Source of the DNA: an uncultured delta proteobacterium
Lineage (GTDB): Bacteria; Myxococcota_A; UBA9160; JAFDET01
Direction of reading: 5' to 3'
DNA length: 64,000 nt
Assembly: GCA_947259215.1 (NCBI GenBank)
Contig: CAMYLJ010000004.1
Span: forward strand, 124,001-188,000
Positions 1 to 9,578 of the stretch are shown piece by piece. Below the pieces are notes generated by a model that was given only the letters and a program-made list of their open reading frames with translations, was not told the origin of the DNA and ran no database searches. Every line of letters starts with the position of its first letter. Position 1 is the first letter of the stretch. A program made the position numbers and the translations under genes.

Positions 1-630
1 TCGGCGTCCTTCGGCGGGCCCGAAGGCATGGTGATCCTGGACCTGATGCACCGGATCCGCCCCGACGCGCGGGTCTTCGTGCTGGACACCGGCCGGCTGC
101 CCCAGGCGACCTACGACCTGATCGACCGGGTGCGCGACCGCTACGGCAAGGCGGTGGAGGTGGTGTTCCCGGAGCCCGCCGCCGTGCAGGAGATGGTGCG
201 CAGGGACGGCATGAACCTCTTCTACGAGTCCGTGGCCAAGCGCCAGCTGTGCTGCCGGCTTCGCAAGGTCGAGCCCATGAACCGCGCGTTGGCGGAGCTC
301 GACGCCTGGGTGTCCGGCCTGCGCCGCGAGCAGGGCGTGACCCGCGCGGGGACGCCGAAGGTGGAGGTCGACCGCGCCCACGGCGGGATCGTGAAGGTGA
401 ACCCCCTGGCCGACTGGGACACCGATGAGGTGTGGCAGTACGTGCGCGACCACGACGTGCCGACGAACCGGCTGCACCGGGTGGGCTACCCGTCGGTGGG
501 CTGCGACCCGTGCTCCCGCGCCGTGAAGGCGGGAGAGGACGAGCGCGCCGGTCGCTGGTGGTGGGAGCAGCCCGACACCCGGGAGTGCGGCATCCACGTG
601 GACGAAGAAGAGGACGGATCGGGGATCTGA
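1..630 (+). CDS. cysH: Phosphoadenylyl/adenylyl-sulfate reductase (partial, 5' end missing)
   Basis: This enzyme reduces APS or PAPS to sulfite in cytoplasmic assimilatory sulfate reduction, using thioredoxin. The frame is open from the first base, so the N-terminus lies outside the window. A CC pair (CCRLRKV) is followed by a CxxC (CDPCSRA) about 80 residues later; this four-Cys set binds a [4Fe-4S] cluster and marks the APS-type (bacterial assimilatory, plant-like) reductases. The C-terminal ECGIH carries the catalytic cysteine. The internal VNPLADWDTDEVWQYV stretch is also typical of the family. The stop codon overlaps the next gene's ATG (TGATG), so the two are probably translationally coupled. 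Family assignment is firm; APS versus PAPS preference is inferred from the Fe-S cysteines. Confidence 0.93.
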   Translation, partial: SASFGGPEGMVILDLMHRIRPDARVFVLDTGRLPQATYDLIDRVRDRYGKAVEVVFPEPAAVQEMVRRDGMNLFYESVAKRQLCCRLRKVEPMNRALAELDAWVSGLRREQGVTRAGTPKVEVDRAHGGIVKVNPLADWDTDEVWQYVRDHDVPTNRLHRVGYPSVGCDPCSRAVKAGEDERAGRWWWEQPDTRECGIHVDEEEDGSGI

Positions 631-1136
631 TGCTGGCACGACGCACGTTTCTGGCGGGAGCCGCTGGGCTCGCGCTGCTTCCCTGGCTGCCCGGACGGGC
701 GCGCGCGGCGCTGTCCGAGGACACCCGCAAGGCCCTCGCCTCGAGCGGCTTCGTCTACGTGTCGCCGCTCCGCTCCGACGGCAGCGAGAGCACCTGCCAC
801 GGCGAGGTCTGGTTCTCGTGGCAGGACGACAAGGTTTTGCTGATCACGGCGTCCGACCGCTGGAAGGCCCGCTCCATGGAGCGCGGTCTCGATCGCGCGC
901 GCATCTGGGTGGGTGACCACGGCCGCTGGAAGCGTGTGGGCCTGAAGAACGAGGATTTTCGCAAGGCGCCCTCCTTCGAGGCCCGCGCCGTCCGCATCCG
1001 GGACGAGGCGGTGCTGGATCGCATGCTGGCCGACTACGAGAAGAAGTACCCGAAGGAGATCGGGAGCTGGCGCGACAAGTTCCGCGCGGGATTCGCCTCG
1101 GGTGAGCGTGTCCTGATCGGCTACGAGCCCGTCTAG
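630..1136 (+). CDS. Tat-exported small protein, possible PNPOx-like split barrel
   Basis: This is a 168-residue protein whose N-terminus (LARRTFLAGAAG, then a hydrophobic run to ARA-AL) is a textbook twin-arginine signal, so a folded, perhaps cofactor-bearing domain is probably exported. The mature part begins with a stretch of the type YVSPLRSDGSES and continues with KVLLITASDRWKARSM, which resembles the flavin split-barrel (pyridoxamine-phosphate-oxidase-like) fold. That resemblance is by eye and no catalytic residue can be named. The ATG overlaps the cysH stop by one base. A role in sulfur metabolism is only suggested by this coupling. Confidence 0.72.
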   Translation: MLARRTFLAGAAGLALLPWLPGRARAALSEDTRKALASSGFVYVSPLRSDGSESTCHGEVWFSWQDDKVLLITASDRWKARSMERGLDRARIWVGDHGRWKRVGLKNEDFRKAPSFEARAVRIRDEAVLDRMLADYEKKYPKEIGSWRDKFRAGFASGERVLIGYEPV

Positions 1137-1138
1137 GA

Positions 1139-1331
1139 GCGCCGCCTACGCGCGCGCTCGCCTTCGTCCTCGCGCTCATCCTCCTGCTTCCCGTGGGCCT
1201 CGTCGCAGGCCTGCTGGCCTACGGGGTGGGTCGCCAACTACACGAGCCCCCTGGACGGCCCGGACTGGCCCTGGATCGGCGGCCAGCTCGTTGGAACCGT
1301 GATCTACGGGGTCGAGCTCGAGCTCAGGTGA
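1139..1331 (+). pseudogene. Small membrane protein ORF broken by a frameshift
   Basis: One frame encodes a clean transmembrane helix (LAFVLALILLLPVGLVAG, from about 1160). Just after the GGGGTGGG tract near 1222-1230 the protein-like signal moves to the next frame, giving WVANYTSPLDGPDWPWIGG and ending at TGA 1329-1331. Deleting one G joins the two into a roughly 60-residue single-pass protein. No ATG, GTG or TTG with a ribosome-binding site is obvious at the front. It could be a decayed gene, an assembly error, or chance. The 3' end overlaps the convergent isochorismatase-family gene. I do not recognise the family. Confidence 0.4.
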
Positions 1332-1884
1332 CGAGCTTGTGGATCGCCTTGAACTCCGGATGGCGGGCGTCGCGCAGCCACTCGAACAGGACGGACTCGC
1401 TCGAGGCCGGCACCGCGCCGGAGCCGACGAGCTTGCTCCAACCGGCTGCGTCCTCCAGCGGGAAGCGCGCGCCGATGGCGTCGCGCACGGCGTGCACCGC
1501 GAACCCCTCCGCCAGCAGGCCGTGGATCGTCTGGCCTACGCAGACGTGGGTCTCGATCCCCGCCACCACCACGTGCGTACGTCCCAGGGAGCCCAGGTGA
1601 TCCAGCAGGCCTTCGGCGCCCAGGGCCGAGAACGACGTCTTCTCGAAGCGCGCGGCTGCCGCTGGGATGCGGCAGGCGACTTCCTCGCGGGTGGCGCCGA
1701 GGCCCTTCGGGTACTGCTCGCTGACCAGCACCGGCACGCCCAGGATGCCGGCCGCCTCGAGCAGCCGACCGGTCGCCTGGACCAGGCGCTCCTCCCCGTG
1801 CAGCTTGCCCCGGTAGCCCTCCTGCACGTCGATCACCAGCAGCGCCGACCGCTCCAGGTCCAGGCTGCGCGCGTGCGCGCTCAT
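1324..1884 (-). CDS. Isochorismatase-family cysteine hydrolase
   Basis: This is a 186-residue protein of the isochorismatase/nicotinamidase fold. ALLVIDVQEGYRG near residue 17 carries the catalytic Asp of the N-terminal DxQ motif. VVVAGIETHVCVGQT contains the cis-peptide and nucleophile Cys (E-T-H-V-C), as in the YcaC-like subgroup that often contains single-domain hydrolases of unknown substrate. The length matches the family. Its ATG overlaps the stop of the upstream FAH-family gene by four bases (ATGA), so the two form an operon, perhaps degrading an amide or aromatic-derived compound. The exact substrate cannot be read from sequence. Confidence 0.85.
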   Translation of the reverse strand: MSAHARSLDLERSALLVIDVQEGYRGKLHGEERLVQATGRLLEAAGILGVPVLVSEQYPKGLGATREEVACRIPAAAARFEKTSFSALGAEGLLDHLGSLGRTHVVVAGIETHVCVGQTIHGLLAEGFAVHAVRDAIGARFPLEDAAGWSKLVGSGAVPASSESVLFEWLRDARHPEFKAIHKLVT

Positions 1885-2969
1885 GCGTCTCGCCTCCCGG
1901 CCCGCGGCCCCACCACCGGGTTGCGCAGGCATCCGATCCGGTCGATCTCCACCTCGATCACGTCGCCGTCCCGCAGGTAGCGCGGCGGGTCCTTGGCCGC
2001 GCCCACGCCCGCGGGCGTTCCGGTCAGCACCACATCGCCGGGCTCCAGGGTCATCAAGCGCGAGGCGAAAGCCAGGATCTCGGCCACGCCGAAGAGCATC
2101 TCCTTGGTGCGCGCGCCCTGCACCACCTCGCCGCAGAGGCGGGTGCGGAGCTCCAGGTCCTGGGGGTCGGAGACGCCGTCCGCGGTGAGGAGCAGTGGGC
2201 CGAGCGGGCAGAAGGTGTCGCAGGACTTTCCCAGGAAGTGCTGTCCGCGCGCGTGCTGGAAGTCCCGGGCGGTGACGTCGTTGGCGACGGTGTAGCCCGC
2301 CACGCAAGCCAGGGCGTCGGCCTCGCTGGCCTCTCGCAGGGGACGCCCGATCACCACGGCGAGCTCGCCTTCGTAATCCACCTGTTCGCTCGCAGCGGGG
2401 AGCACGACGTCTTCGCCCGGCCCGATGACCGACGACGACGCCTTCACGAAGAGCACGGGCTCGACGGGCCGCTCGCGCGCGCCGCGCTCGGCCGCGTGCT
2501 CGGCGTAGTTGCGCGCCACGGCGAGCAGCTTGCCCGGCCGCGGCACCGGTGCGCACAGGCGCACGCGGCGGCGCTCCTCCAGGATGCCGGCGCGCTCCAG
2601 GTCCGGGGCGTCGTAGCGCGAGAGCGAGTCGAGCACGAAGGCCAGCGCCTCCTCCGCCGGACCGCGGCCGCGGGCGAAGCCGCGCAGGAAGGCCAGCGGG
2701 TCGGCGGGCACCAGCGAGTCCGCCTCGGCCTCCGGCGCCCCCACGTCCTCCAGCGCCAGCATGGCGGCCAGGGCGCGGTTCAGATCCACCACGTCGCCCG
2801 CGCGGGGGCCCTCGCGCACCAGGGCGCCCAGGCGCTTCGCGCCGGGCCGGCCGACCTCGGCGGCGTCGAAGGCGCCCGGCTGGTCGCCGCTCCGCTCCAG
2901 GTGGTCGCCGGTCCCGGGTAGGGGCGGCCTCGGGCGGCGTTCGAAGCAGACGAGGTGGAGGGCGGTCAC
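1881..2969 (-). CDS. Fumarylacetoacetate hydrolase (FAH) family protein
   Basis: This is a 362-residue member of the FAH superfamily, metal-dependent C-C hydrolases, decarboxylases and isomerases acting on 2-oxo or acylpyruvate compounds. Diagnostic stretches include KLLAVARNYAEHAAE, DYEGELAVVIGRP (metal-ligand acidic residues), YTVANDVTARDFQ, and the C-terminal GDVVLTGTPAGVG. The GTG start at 2969 was chosen because GGGAG lies seven bases upstream and the protein begins at a sensible fold boundary; upstream in-frame sequence is Pro/Arg-rich and not protein-like. It is translationally coupled to the isochorismatase-family gene. The start of the secreted-protein gene at 3152 lies on the other strand, so the 180-bp gap must hold divergent promoters. 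Confidence 0.86.
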   Translation of the reverse strand: MTALHLVCFERRPRPPLPGTGDHLERSGDQPGAFDAAEVGRPGAKRLGALVREGPRAGDVVDLNRALAAMLALEDVGAPEAEADSLVPADPLAFLRGFARGRGPAEEALAFVLDSLSRYDAPDLERAGILEERRRVRLCAPVPRPGKLLAVARNYAEHAAERGARERPVEPVLFVKASSSVIGPGEDVVLPAASEQVDYEGELAVVIGRPLREASEADALACVAGYTVANDVTARDFQHARGQHFLGKSCDTFCPLGPLLLTADGVSDPQDLELRTRLCGEVVQGARTKEMLFGVAEILAFASRLMTLEPGDVVLTGTPAGVGAAKDPPRYLRDGDVIEVEIDRIGCLRNPVVGPRAGRRDA

Positions 2970-3151
2970 GGCGTGGCTCCCGGCGCCCAAGAATACCCGC
3001 GTCGGCGGGCGGGTGGCAGCCCGGCCTCGCGAGCCGGCAGGCGAGGCGCAGCCGGGCGGCAGAAGGCCCTGCGCGGGCTGGTTTCCGGCATCAAGTGGCC
3101 GCGGCGCCCGGCCGATGAGTCCGTGGGGTGGCTGAGCGCACGGAGGCACCC

Positions 3152-3511
3152 ATGGCACGATCCCTCACCGGCATCAGCGGCACCCTCATCTTCGCTGCGG
3201 CACTCGTCCTGTCGCTCCCCGGCGTGCGGGCGGTGCGCGCGGACACTGCGGGATCCGAGAGCGGGGCTTTGGTGCAGGGGCCCATGTGCAGCGCCGATCA
3301 GCAGCGCCAGGGGTCGATCACGGGAGTCGCCTTCGAAGAGCTGGCCGCCCGCCTGCGCGCCCACGCCGAGGCCAAGGCCAAGGACGGGAAGGTCCAGGTC
3401 CAGAACCTGAACACCCAGGGCTACAACTACCGCAACTCCGATGTGCGCGACGTCGACCCGACGCGCGTCGCGCGCGAGTACCAGCTCCAACGCGAGCACG
3501 GCGCCCGCTGA
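3152..3511 (+). CDS. Secreted hypothetical protein, 119 aa
   Basis: The ATG is preceded by CGGAGG at a good distance. The first 34 residues form a signal peptide (hydrophobic TLIFAAALVLSLPGV, cleavage near VRA-DTA). The mature part is short and polar, with one Cys (GPMCSADQ), an alanine/lysine-rich helix (RLRAHAEAKAKDG) and an Asn/Tyr-rich tail. I do not recognise the family. It sits alone, 80 bp before the sensor kinase gene on the same strand. A functional link to the kinase is possible but only positional. Confidence 0.7.
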   Translation: MARSLTGISGTLIFAAALVLSLPGVRAVRADTAGSESGALVQGPMCSADQQRQGSITGVAFEELAARLRAHAEAKAKDGKVQVQNLNTQGYNYRNSDVRDVDPTRVAREYQLQREHGAR

Positions 3512-3558
3512 CCTCCGACCCGCGCGCCACCCCCAACTCCTGAACTTCGGCGGCCTGC

Positions 3559-3582
3559 TATATTCCCCGCGGGTGCGGGGAG
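3559..3582 (+). promoter_or_regulatory. -10-like box and hairpin covering the kinase ribosome-binding site
   Basis: TATATT at 3559-3564 is a good -10 candidate. It is followed immediately by a perfect six-base-pair hairpin, CCCCGC (3565-3570), GGGT loop, GCGGGG (3575-3580). The 3' arm contains most of the GGGGAG Shine-Dalgarno (3577-3582) used by the TTG start at 3592. If transcription starts near 3571 the full hairpin would not form; if it starts upstream the site would be masked. No clear -35 is seen. Confidence 0.35.
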
Positions 3583-3591
3583 TATCTGCAC

Positions 3592-6132
3592 TTGAACCCC
3601 GAAGCGACACAGCGCATGCGGAACGCGACGGCCGCGCTCGCCGTGGCCTGGGCCGTGCTCGCCCTGGTGCTGTCGCTGGCGGCCAAGCTCGAGATCGGGC
3701 GCAGTCCGGTTCCGCCGCTCTCGCCCCTCGGCATGGGCGGGGGGTTCTGGCTGGTCGAGTGGGCGTCGCCCGAGGCGCGCGCGGCGGGAGTGCAATCGGG
3801 CGATCGCATCGTCGCCATGGACGGCGAGCCCATCGACGCCTACCTGCGACAGCGTCTCCAGAAGCTGGAGTCGGGGGTCCCGAACCACTACGTCCTGGAG
3901 AAGCCCGACGGCCGCCGCATCGATGCGAGCCTGGTGCCCCAGCCTGCCGGAAGCCGCCGGCCCTGGGTGGCGCTCGCCATCGGCGTGGGGATGCCGATCG
4001 TCGGCCTGATGTACCTCGGAATCGGGCTCTGCGTCTGGCTCTTGCGGCCACAGCAGGCGGCCTCCTGGGCCTTCCTGCTCTTCTGCTCGACCATGTCCGC
4101 CGCGCTCTTCGGAAGCGGCTGGACGCTCGGACCGGTCTACGACTACCAGTGGATCAACCTGCCGCTGATCGGGGCGGCCACGTTCCACCTCTTCACCACC
4201 TACCCGCTGGAGCCCGACTGGGTGGTGCGCCGGCCGGGGCTGCGGGTCGGGCTCTACCCGCTGGCGCTGGTGCTCGGCCTGCTGGCCTTCGCCGAGGGCG
4301 TGACGCCGATTCCGCCCGGGGGCTGGCCCCAGGCCGCCTTCGCGTTCCCGGTGGTGACCGGCTTGTTCTGCCTGGGCATGCTGGCCTTCGAGCGGCGCCG
4401 CGCCGCGGACAGCGACCTGACGGATCGCGCCGACGTGATGTTCCTGGGCGCGCTGGTGAGCTTCCTGCCCATCCTGCTGATCGCCTCGATGCACTTCTTC
4501 TTCCAGACCACGGCCCCCTGGTTCCTGGCCTTCCTGTGGTTCTTCGTGTTTCCGATCGCGGTGGGCTACGGGATCGTGCGCAAGCGGCTCTTCGACATCC
4601 GCAGCGCCGCGCGCTCGTCCGCCGCCTACACCTTCGCCACCCTGGCCATCACCGGGCTCTTCGCCTTCCTGATCGTGTCGGCGGACGCGGCCTTCGCGCG
4701 GGTCAACGTGAACGCGCGCTCGCCGTGGTTCTCGGTGATCTTCCTGTTCTTCGCGATCCTGGCCTTCAACCCCCTGCGCGACCGGCTCCAGGCCTTCGTG
4801 GACGGCTGGTTCGACCGCGATCGCCGCTCCTACCGGCGGGCGGTGCGGGAGATCTCCGAGGCCATGGTGTCGATGCTCTCCATCAAGGAGATCGTGGACC
4901 GCATCCTGATCGCCGCCACCGACACCATGGGGCTCGAGCGCGCCCTGGTGGCGATCGTGGACGACGAGGGCCGCGCGCTGCGGGCGGCGGCGTCGCGGGG
5001 AGACTGGGACGAGGATGCGCTCGGGCGACCGCTGGCGACCGACCACCCGGCGGCCAAGCAGCTCTGGATGCGCCGCCAGATCCTCCAGCGCAGCTCTTTC
5101 GACGACGAGCCCGACCCCGAGGTGCGGGAGGCCTGCCGCGACGTCTTCGACACCCTGGAGGTGGAGCTGCTGGTGCCGATCCTCTTCGGCGTGGACCTGC
5201 TGGGCGTGATCGCGGTGGGGCGCAAGTTCTCCGGCGATCGCCTCGATCCGCGCGACCGCAGCCTGCTGCGCACCCTGGCCAACCAGAGCGCCATCGCGAT
5301 CGAGAACGCCAAGGCCTACGACGAGATCGCGCAGCTCAACGAGACCCTGGAGGCGCGGGTGGACGAGCGCACCCGGGAGCTGCGCGACACCCAGCAGCAG
5401 CTGATGCAGGCCGAGAAGCTGAAGTCGTTGGGCCAGCTCGTGGCGGGCGTGGCGCACGAGCTGAACAACCCGATCGGCTTCGTGCACGCGAACATCCAGC
5501 TGATCGAGGAGTCGGTCGCCAAGATCCTGGCGCCCGGCGCCACGCCCGAGGACGTGGCGCGCGCCCGGGGCGCCCTGGCCAAGCTGATCGCGCGCAGCAA
5601 GGAGGGCACGGAGCGGGTGAAGCAGATCGTGCAGGACCTGCGCACCTTCTCGCGCATGGACCAGGCCGACCTCCAGGATGTGGACCTGCACGAGGAGCTC
5701 GACCGCACGATTGCCCTGATGGAGCCGCGCTGCAAGGACTGCATCGCGATCGAGCGCGACTACGGGGCGTTGCCGCGGGTGCGTTGCTTCCCGGGCCAGC
5801 TGAACCAGGTCTTCATGAACCTGCTGATCAACGCCTGCGACTCCATCGACGGACGAGGGTCGATCCGGGTCACCACGCGTCCGATCGCGGGCGGCGTGCG
5901 CCTCGAGTTCTCGGACAGCGGCTGCGGGATTCCGCTGGAGGTCCAGCACCGGATCTTCGACCCGTTCTTCACCACCAAGCCGGTGGGCAAGGGCACCGGA
6001 CTCGGCCTCTCGCTCTCCCACGGCATCGTCGAGCGCCACGCCGGATCGATGACGGTGGCGTCGCAGGTGGGGCAGGGAACCACCTTCACGATCGAGCTGC
6101 CCCTGGATCCGACCCTGCCCGAGAGCGACTGA
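3592..6132 (+). CDS. Membrane sensor histidine kinase with PDZ-like and GAF domains
   Basis: This is an 846-residue sensor kinase. After a first membrane helix (about 14-32) comes a PDZ-like stretch (about 48-110: [19 protein letters not shown]), then a block of several membrane helices (about 120-400). A GAF-like domain follows (about 425-585), ending in [19 protein letters not shown], then a coiled linker. The HisKA motif [17 protein letters not shown] has its phospho-His near 621. The ATPase has N box [15 protein letters not shown]1 DSGCGIP and G2 [13 protein letters not shown]. No receiver domain or adjacent response regulator is present, so its partner is elsewhere. The TTG at 3592 is chosen for its GGGGAG at nine bases; ATG 3616 is an alternative. 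The signal sensed is unknown. Confidence 0.92.
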   Translation: MNPEATQRMRNATAALAVAWAVLALVLSLAAKLEIGRSPVPPLSPLGMGGGFWLVEWASPEARAAGVQSGDRIVAMDGEPIDAYLRQRLQKLESGVPNHYVLEKPDGRRIDASLVPQPAGSRRPWVALAIGVGMPIVGLMYLGIGLCVWLLRPQQAASWAFLLFCSTMSAALFGSGWTLGPVYDYQWINLPLIGAATFHLFTTYPLEPDWVVRRPGLRVGLYPLALVLGLLAFAEGVTPIPPGGWPQAAFAFPVVTGLFCLGMLAFERRRAADSDLTDRADVMFLGALVSFLPILLIASMHFFFQTTAPWFLAFLWFFVFPIAVGYGIVRKRLFDIRSAARSSAAYTFATLAITGLFAFLIVSADAAFARVNVNARSPWFSVIFLFFAILAFNPLRDRLQAFVDGWFDRDRRSYRRAVREISEAMVSMLSIKEIVDRILIAATDTMGLERALVAIVDDEGRALRAAASRGDWDEDALGRPLATDHPAAKQLWMRRQILQRSSFDDEPDPEVREACRDVFDTLEVELLVPILFGVDLLGVIAVGRKFSGDRLDPRDRSLLRTLANQSAIAIENAKAYDEIAQLNETLEARVDERTRELRDTQQQLMQAEKLKSLGQLVAGVAHELNNPIGFVHANIQLIEESVAKILAPGATPEDVARARGALAKLIARSKEGTERVKQIVQDLRTFSRMDQADLQDVDLHEELDRTIALMEPRCKDCIAIERDYGALPRVRCFPGQLNQVFMNLLINACDSIDGRGSIRVTTRPIAGGVRLEFSDSGCGIPLEVQHRIFDPFFTTKPVGKGTGLGLSLSHGIVERHAGSMTVASQVGQGTTFTIELPLDPTLPESD

Positions 6133-6223
6133 CGGCCGTCGCGCCCCCGCTTCTCGACGGCACGCGGGGTTCCGCGTACCCTTCCCGCGCCGTCCCTGCG
6201 AATCTGGAGCGAAAGGAGCCCCC

Positions 6224-7273
6224 ATGTCCGACCTGCGCCTCGGCTTCACCGTCGGTTACTCCGGCGCGAAGGTCACCCTGCCCCTGGAGCTGATCCAGGA
6301 GGCCGAGCGCCTCGGTTTCGACTCGGTCTGGACCGCCGAGGCCTACGGCTCCGACGCCGCCACGCCCCTGGCCTACATCGCCGCGCTGACCGAGCGCATC
6401 CGGCTCGGCACCGCGATCTTCCAGATGCCGGCCCGCACGCCCGCGATGACCGCCATGACGGCCATGACCTTGGACTCGCTCTCGGGCGGCCGCTTCATCC
6501 TGGGCCTCGGACCGTCGGGTCCCCAGGTGGTCGAGGGCTGGCACGGCGTGCCCTACGGACGCCCCCTGACCCGCACGCGCGAATACATCCGGATCGTGCG
6601 CCAGATCCTGGCGCGCGAGGCGCCCCTGGAGCACGAGGGCTTCCACTACCAGATCCCCTACCGCGGCGAAGGCGCCACGGGTCTGGGCAAGCCGTTGAAG
6701 AGCATCGTGCACGGGCGTCCGGACATGAAGATCTACACGGCGGCGATCAGCCCCAAGGGGCTCGAGTGCGCCGGCGAGGTGGCCGACGGCGTCTTCCCGG
6801 TCTGGATGAGCCCGGAGCGCTTCGACCTCTTCGAGCCCGCCCTGCGCGCCGGGTTCACGAAGGCCGGCGGCGGCAAGAGCCTGGAGTCCTTCGACGTTGC
6901 GCCCATGGTGTCGGTCTTCGTCGGCGACGACCTCGACCGCTGCCGCATGCCGGTCAAGGGGATGCTGGCGCTCTACATTGGTGGCATGGGGGCCCGCGGC
7001 AAGAACTTCTACCACGATTACGCCACGCGCCTCGGCTACGAGGAGGCGGCGCGCACGATCCAGGACCTCTACCTGGACGGCAAGAAGGCCGAGGCCATGG
7101 CGGCGGTGCCCGACGAGCTGGTGGACGAGATCGCGCTGCTCGGACCGCCCGACCGCATCCGTGACCGCGTACAGGTCTGGAAGGATGCGGCCACCAAGGG
7201 CCAGGTGGGATCGCTGTTGCTCGGCGCCGGTCAGCCGGAGGCACTCCGGCTCATGGCCGAGCTCGTCCTCTAG
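6224..7273 (+). CDS. LLM-class flavin/F420-dependent oxidoreductase
   Basis: This is a 349-residue luciferase-like monooxygenase family protein of the subgroup that uses F420 or FMN, similar to methylene-tetrahydromethanopterin reductase. The N-terminus ([34 protein letters not shown]) and [20 protein letters not shown] are family hallmarks. [23 protein letters not shown] is the typical central loop, and [10 protein letters not shown] is found near the C-terminus. The start is preceded by AAAGGAG. It is followed three bases later by bioA, so both may be on one transcript, but a biotin role is not implied. The substrate is unknown; such enzymes are abundant in actinobacteria and F420-using uncultured lineages. 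Confidence 0.9.
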   Translation: MSDLRLGFTVGYSGAKVTLPLELIQEAERLGFDSVWTAEAYGSDAATPLAYIAALTERIRLGTAIFQMPARTPAMTAMTAMTLDSLSGGRFILGLGPSGPQVVEGWHGVPYGRPLTRTREYIRIVRQILAREAPLEHEGFHYQIPYRGEGATGLGKPLKSIVHGRPDMKIYTAAISPKGLECAGEVADGVFPVWMSPERFDLFEPALRAGFTKAGGGKSLESFDVAPMVSVFVGDDLDRCRMPVKGMLALYIGGMGARGKNFYHDYATRLGYEEAARTIQDLYLDGKKAEAMAAVPDELVDEIALLGPPDRIRDRVQVWKDAATKGQVGSLLLGAGQPEALRLMAELVL

Positions 7274-7276
7274 CCC

Positions 7277-8590
7277 ATGGCGGTGGACCGCGGTCGCATC
7301 GTCGCCCTCGACAAGCAGAGGGTCTGGCATCCCTACACCGCCATGGACCAGTACCGGTCCAAGGTGGACCCGCTGGTGATCGTGGAGGCCCGCGGCTCGA
7401 CCCTGGTGGACGCGGACGGGCGCGAGTACCTGGACGCCAACGCCTCCTGGTGGACCTCGACCCTGGGCCACAACCACCCCCGGCTGGTGGGCGCCCTGCG
7501 CGAGCAGTCCGAGGCCCTGTGTCACACCGCCCTGGCGGGGATCGCGCATCCGAAGGCCGCAGAGCTGGCGGAGGCGCTGTGCGGCGTGGCGCCGGCTGGC
7601 CTCGAGCACGTCTTCTTCAGCGACAACGGCTCCACCGCGGTCGAGGTGGGGATGAAGCTGGCGCTCCAGTACTGGGCACAGAACGGCCGCCCCGAGCGCA
7701 CCCGCTTCGCCGCCCTGGAGGGCGCCTTCCACGGAGAGACACTCGGGGTGACGGCCCTGGGTGGAGTCGAGGTGTTTCGCGCGCCCTTCGCGTCGGTGCT
7801 GCTCGACTGCGCCCGGGTGGCTTCGCCGGGGGACCCGTCGCTGTCGCTCGAGCGGGCCGTCGCCGAGCTGGAGCAGGCGTTGCGTGAAGGCGCCGACACC
7901 CTCGCGGCCGTGGTGCTGGAGCCCATGGTTCAGGGTGCCGCCGGCATGCGCACCTACGACGCCGCCTACCTGCGCCGCGCGCGCGAGCTGTGTGACGAGC
8001 ACGACGTCTTCCTGATCTGCGACGAGGTCTTCGCCGGCTACGGGCGCAGCGGGCGCATGTGGGCGAGCGAGCACGCCGGAATTGCGCCGGACGTGCTGTG
8101 CACCGCCAAGGGCTTCTCCGGCGGAATGCTGCCCATGGCCGCGACCGTGACCACGCCGCGGATCTTCGACGGATTCCTCGGCGGCGCGGATCGCGCCTTC
8201 TACTACGGGCACACCTTCTGCGGCAATCCCCTGGGCGCCGCCGTCGCTCTCGAAGTGCTGCGGGTCTTCGAGGAGGAGGACGTGCTCCAGCGCGTCCAAC
8301 CGAAGGCCCAACGCATCGCCGCCGCCTTCGCCTCGCTGGCGGAGCTGCCGCAGGTGGAGCGCAGCCGCTCCCTCGGCATGGTTGGTGCGCTCGACCTGGC
8401 GGGGGATGCGGGATACCTGGCGGATGCGGGCTGGCGCGTGTACGAGGACGCCCGCCGGCGCGGGGCCTACCTGCGTCCGCTCGGGAACGTGGTGTACGTG
8501 ACCCCGGCCCTCACCATCCCCGACGCCGACCTGGACCGCCTGCTGGCCATCGTCGGCGAGAGCGTGGCGTCCCTCGGGCCCGCTCGGTGA
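7277..8590 (+). CDS. bioA: Adenosylmethionine--8-amino-7-oxononanoate aminotransferase
   Basis: This enzyme converts KAPA to DAPA with S-adenosylmethionine as amino donor in biotin synthesis (cytosolic, PLP-dependent). At 437 residues it has normal BioA length. The N-terminal KQRVWHPYTAM and DANASWWTSTLGHNHP are BioA-specific. HVFFSDNGSTAVEVGMK, the LICDEVFAGYGRSG loop and the TAKGFSGGMLPMAAT segment, whose Lys near 278 should form the Schiff base, confirm a class III aminotransferase. No other bio genes are in the window. The GTG of the next gene overlaps its stop. Confidence 0.93.
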   Translation: MAVDRGRIVALDKQRVWHPYTAMDQYRSKVDPLVIVEARGSTLVDADGREYLDANASWWTSTLGHNHPRLVGALREQSEALCHTALAGIAHPKAAELAEALCGVAPAGLEHVFFSDNGSTAVEVGMKLALQYWAQNGRPERTRFAALEGAFHGETLGVTALGGVEVFRAPFASVLLDCARVASPGDPSLSLERAVAELEQALREGADTLAAVVLEPMVQGAAGMRTYDAAYLRRARELCDEHDVFLICDEVFAGYGRSGRMWASEHAGIAPDVLCTAKGFSGGMLPMAATVTTPRIFDGFLGGADRAFYYGHTFCGNPLGAAVALEVLRVFEEEDVLQRVQPKAQRIAAAFASLAELPQVERSRSLGMVGALDLAGDAGYLADAGWRVYEDARRRGAYLRPLGNVVYVTPALTIPDADLDRLLAIVGESVASLGPAR

Positions 8591-9570
8591 GGCTCGCCGC
8601 GCTGCTGGTGGCGGCGCTGGCGCTGGTGGCCGCTCCGGCGGTCGCCGACGACGTCGCCGAGGAGGTCGCCGAGGAGGCGGCGGAGAGTGGCGACGAGGGA
8701 GGCGGTCCCAACGGCTTCTCCCTGGCTGCTGCCACGGTCCCCGCGGACAAGATCCTGGAAGGCGGTCCCGCGCGCGACACCATCGAGAGCGTGGACGCGC
8801 CGCGCTTCGTGCCGGCAGCCGAAGCCTCCTGGGTGGGTCCGCAGAATCCGGTAGTGGGGCTCGTCGTGGGCGACGAGGCGCGCGCCTACCCGGTGCACCT
8901 GCTCGAGTTCCACCAGGTGGTGAACGATCGCGTGGGGGACGTCCCCGTCGTCGTCACCTACGACCCGCTGACGGGCACGCCGCTCGCGTACCGGCGCAAG
9001 CTCGGTACGCACACCCTGAGCTTCGGCGTCTCGGGCCTGATCTACAACTGCAACTTCCTGCTCTACGACCGGGAGACCGAGAGCCTGTGGTCCCAGATGC
9101 GCGGCGATGCGATCTCGGGCAAACACGCGGGCACCCGGCTCGAGCGCATCCGGGTGCGGCAGGAGACCTTCGCGCGCTGGCTGAAGCGGCATCCGGGGAC
9201 GCGCGTGCTCGAGCGGCCGGACCCGCGCAAGATCGACTACCGCTACAGCCCCTACACGGCCTACTGGGTGCAGGACGAGATCCCGTTTCCCGTCGAGGCA
9301 CGGGACAAGCGCTTCCACACCAAGGAGCTGGTGCTCGGGGTACAGCTGGGAGCGGCGCAGCGCGCCTATGTGGGATCCCTCGTCACGCGTGCCGGAGGCA
9401 CGCTGGAAGATCGCTTCCAGGGGAAGCCGATCCGGCTCCGCTACACGTCCGAGACCGGCACCTTCGAGTACGACGTGCCCGACGACGTCGAGGTGACCGA
9501 GGGCTTCTGGTTCGCCTGGAAGGCGTTCCATCCGGACACCGAGATCTGGCGTGGGAAGGCGCAGCCCTAG
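8587..9570 (+). CDS. DUF3179 domain-containing exported protein
   Basis: The GTG start at 8587 overlaps the bioA stop (GTGA). A signal peptide (LAALLVAALALVAAPAVA) and an acidic linker precede the DUF3179 domain, about 260 residues. Recognisable motifs are VGLVVGDEARAYPVHLLEFHQVVND, VVVTYDPLTGTPLAYRR and FGVSGLIYNCNFLLYDRETESLWSQ. The function of DUF3179 is unknown; the domain holds a conserved Cys within YNCN. The protein should sit in the periplasm or outside the cell. Its position after bioA is probably incidental. Confidence 0.88.
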   Translation: MRLAALLVAALALVAAPAVADDVAEEVAEEAAESGDEGGGPNGFSLAAATVPADKILEGGPARDTIESVDAPRFVPAAEASWVGPQNPVVGLVVGDEARAYPVHLLEFHQVVNDRVGDVPVVVTYDPLTGTPLAYRRKLGTHTLSFGVSGLIYNCNFLLYDRETESLWSQMRGDAISGKHAGTRLERIRVRQETFARWLKRHPGTRVLERPDPRKIDYRYSPYTAYWVQDEIPFPVEARDKRFHTKELVLGVQLGAAQRAYVGSLVTRAGGTLEDRFQGKPIRLRYTSETGTFEYDVPDDVEVTEGFWFAWKAFHPDTEIWRGKAQP

Positions 9571-9578
9571 GTGGGGGC

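Noticed and set aside
3427-6249. Very long minus-strand open frame opposite the sensor kinase, and similar long antisense frames elsewhere (for example 6086-8311, 26890-28245, 32700-35135)
   Set aside because: These are GC-rich antisense shadows with His/Gln/Arg/Gly-rich, motif-free products over genes with clear catalytic motifs.
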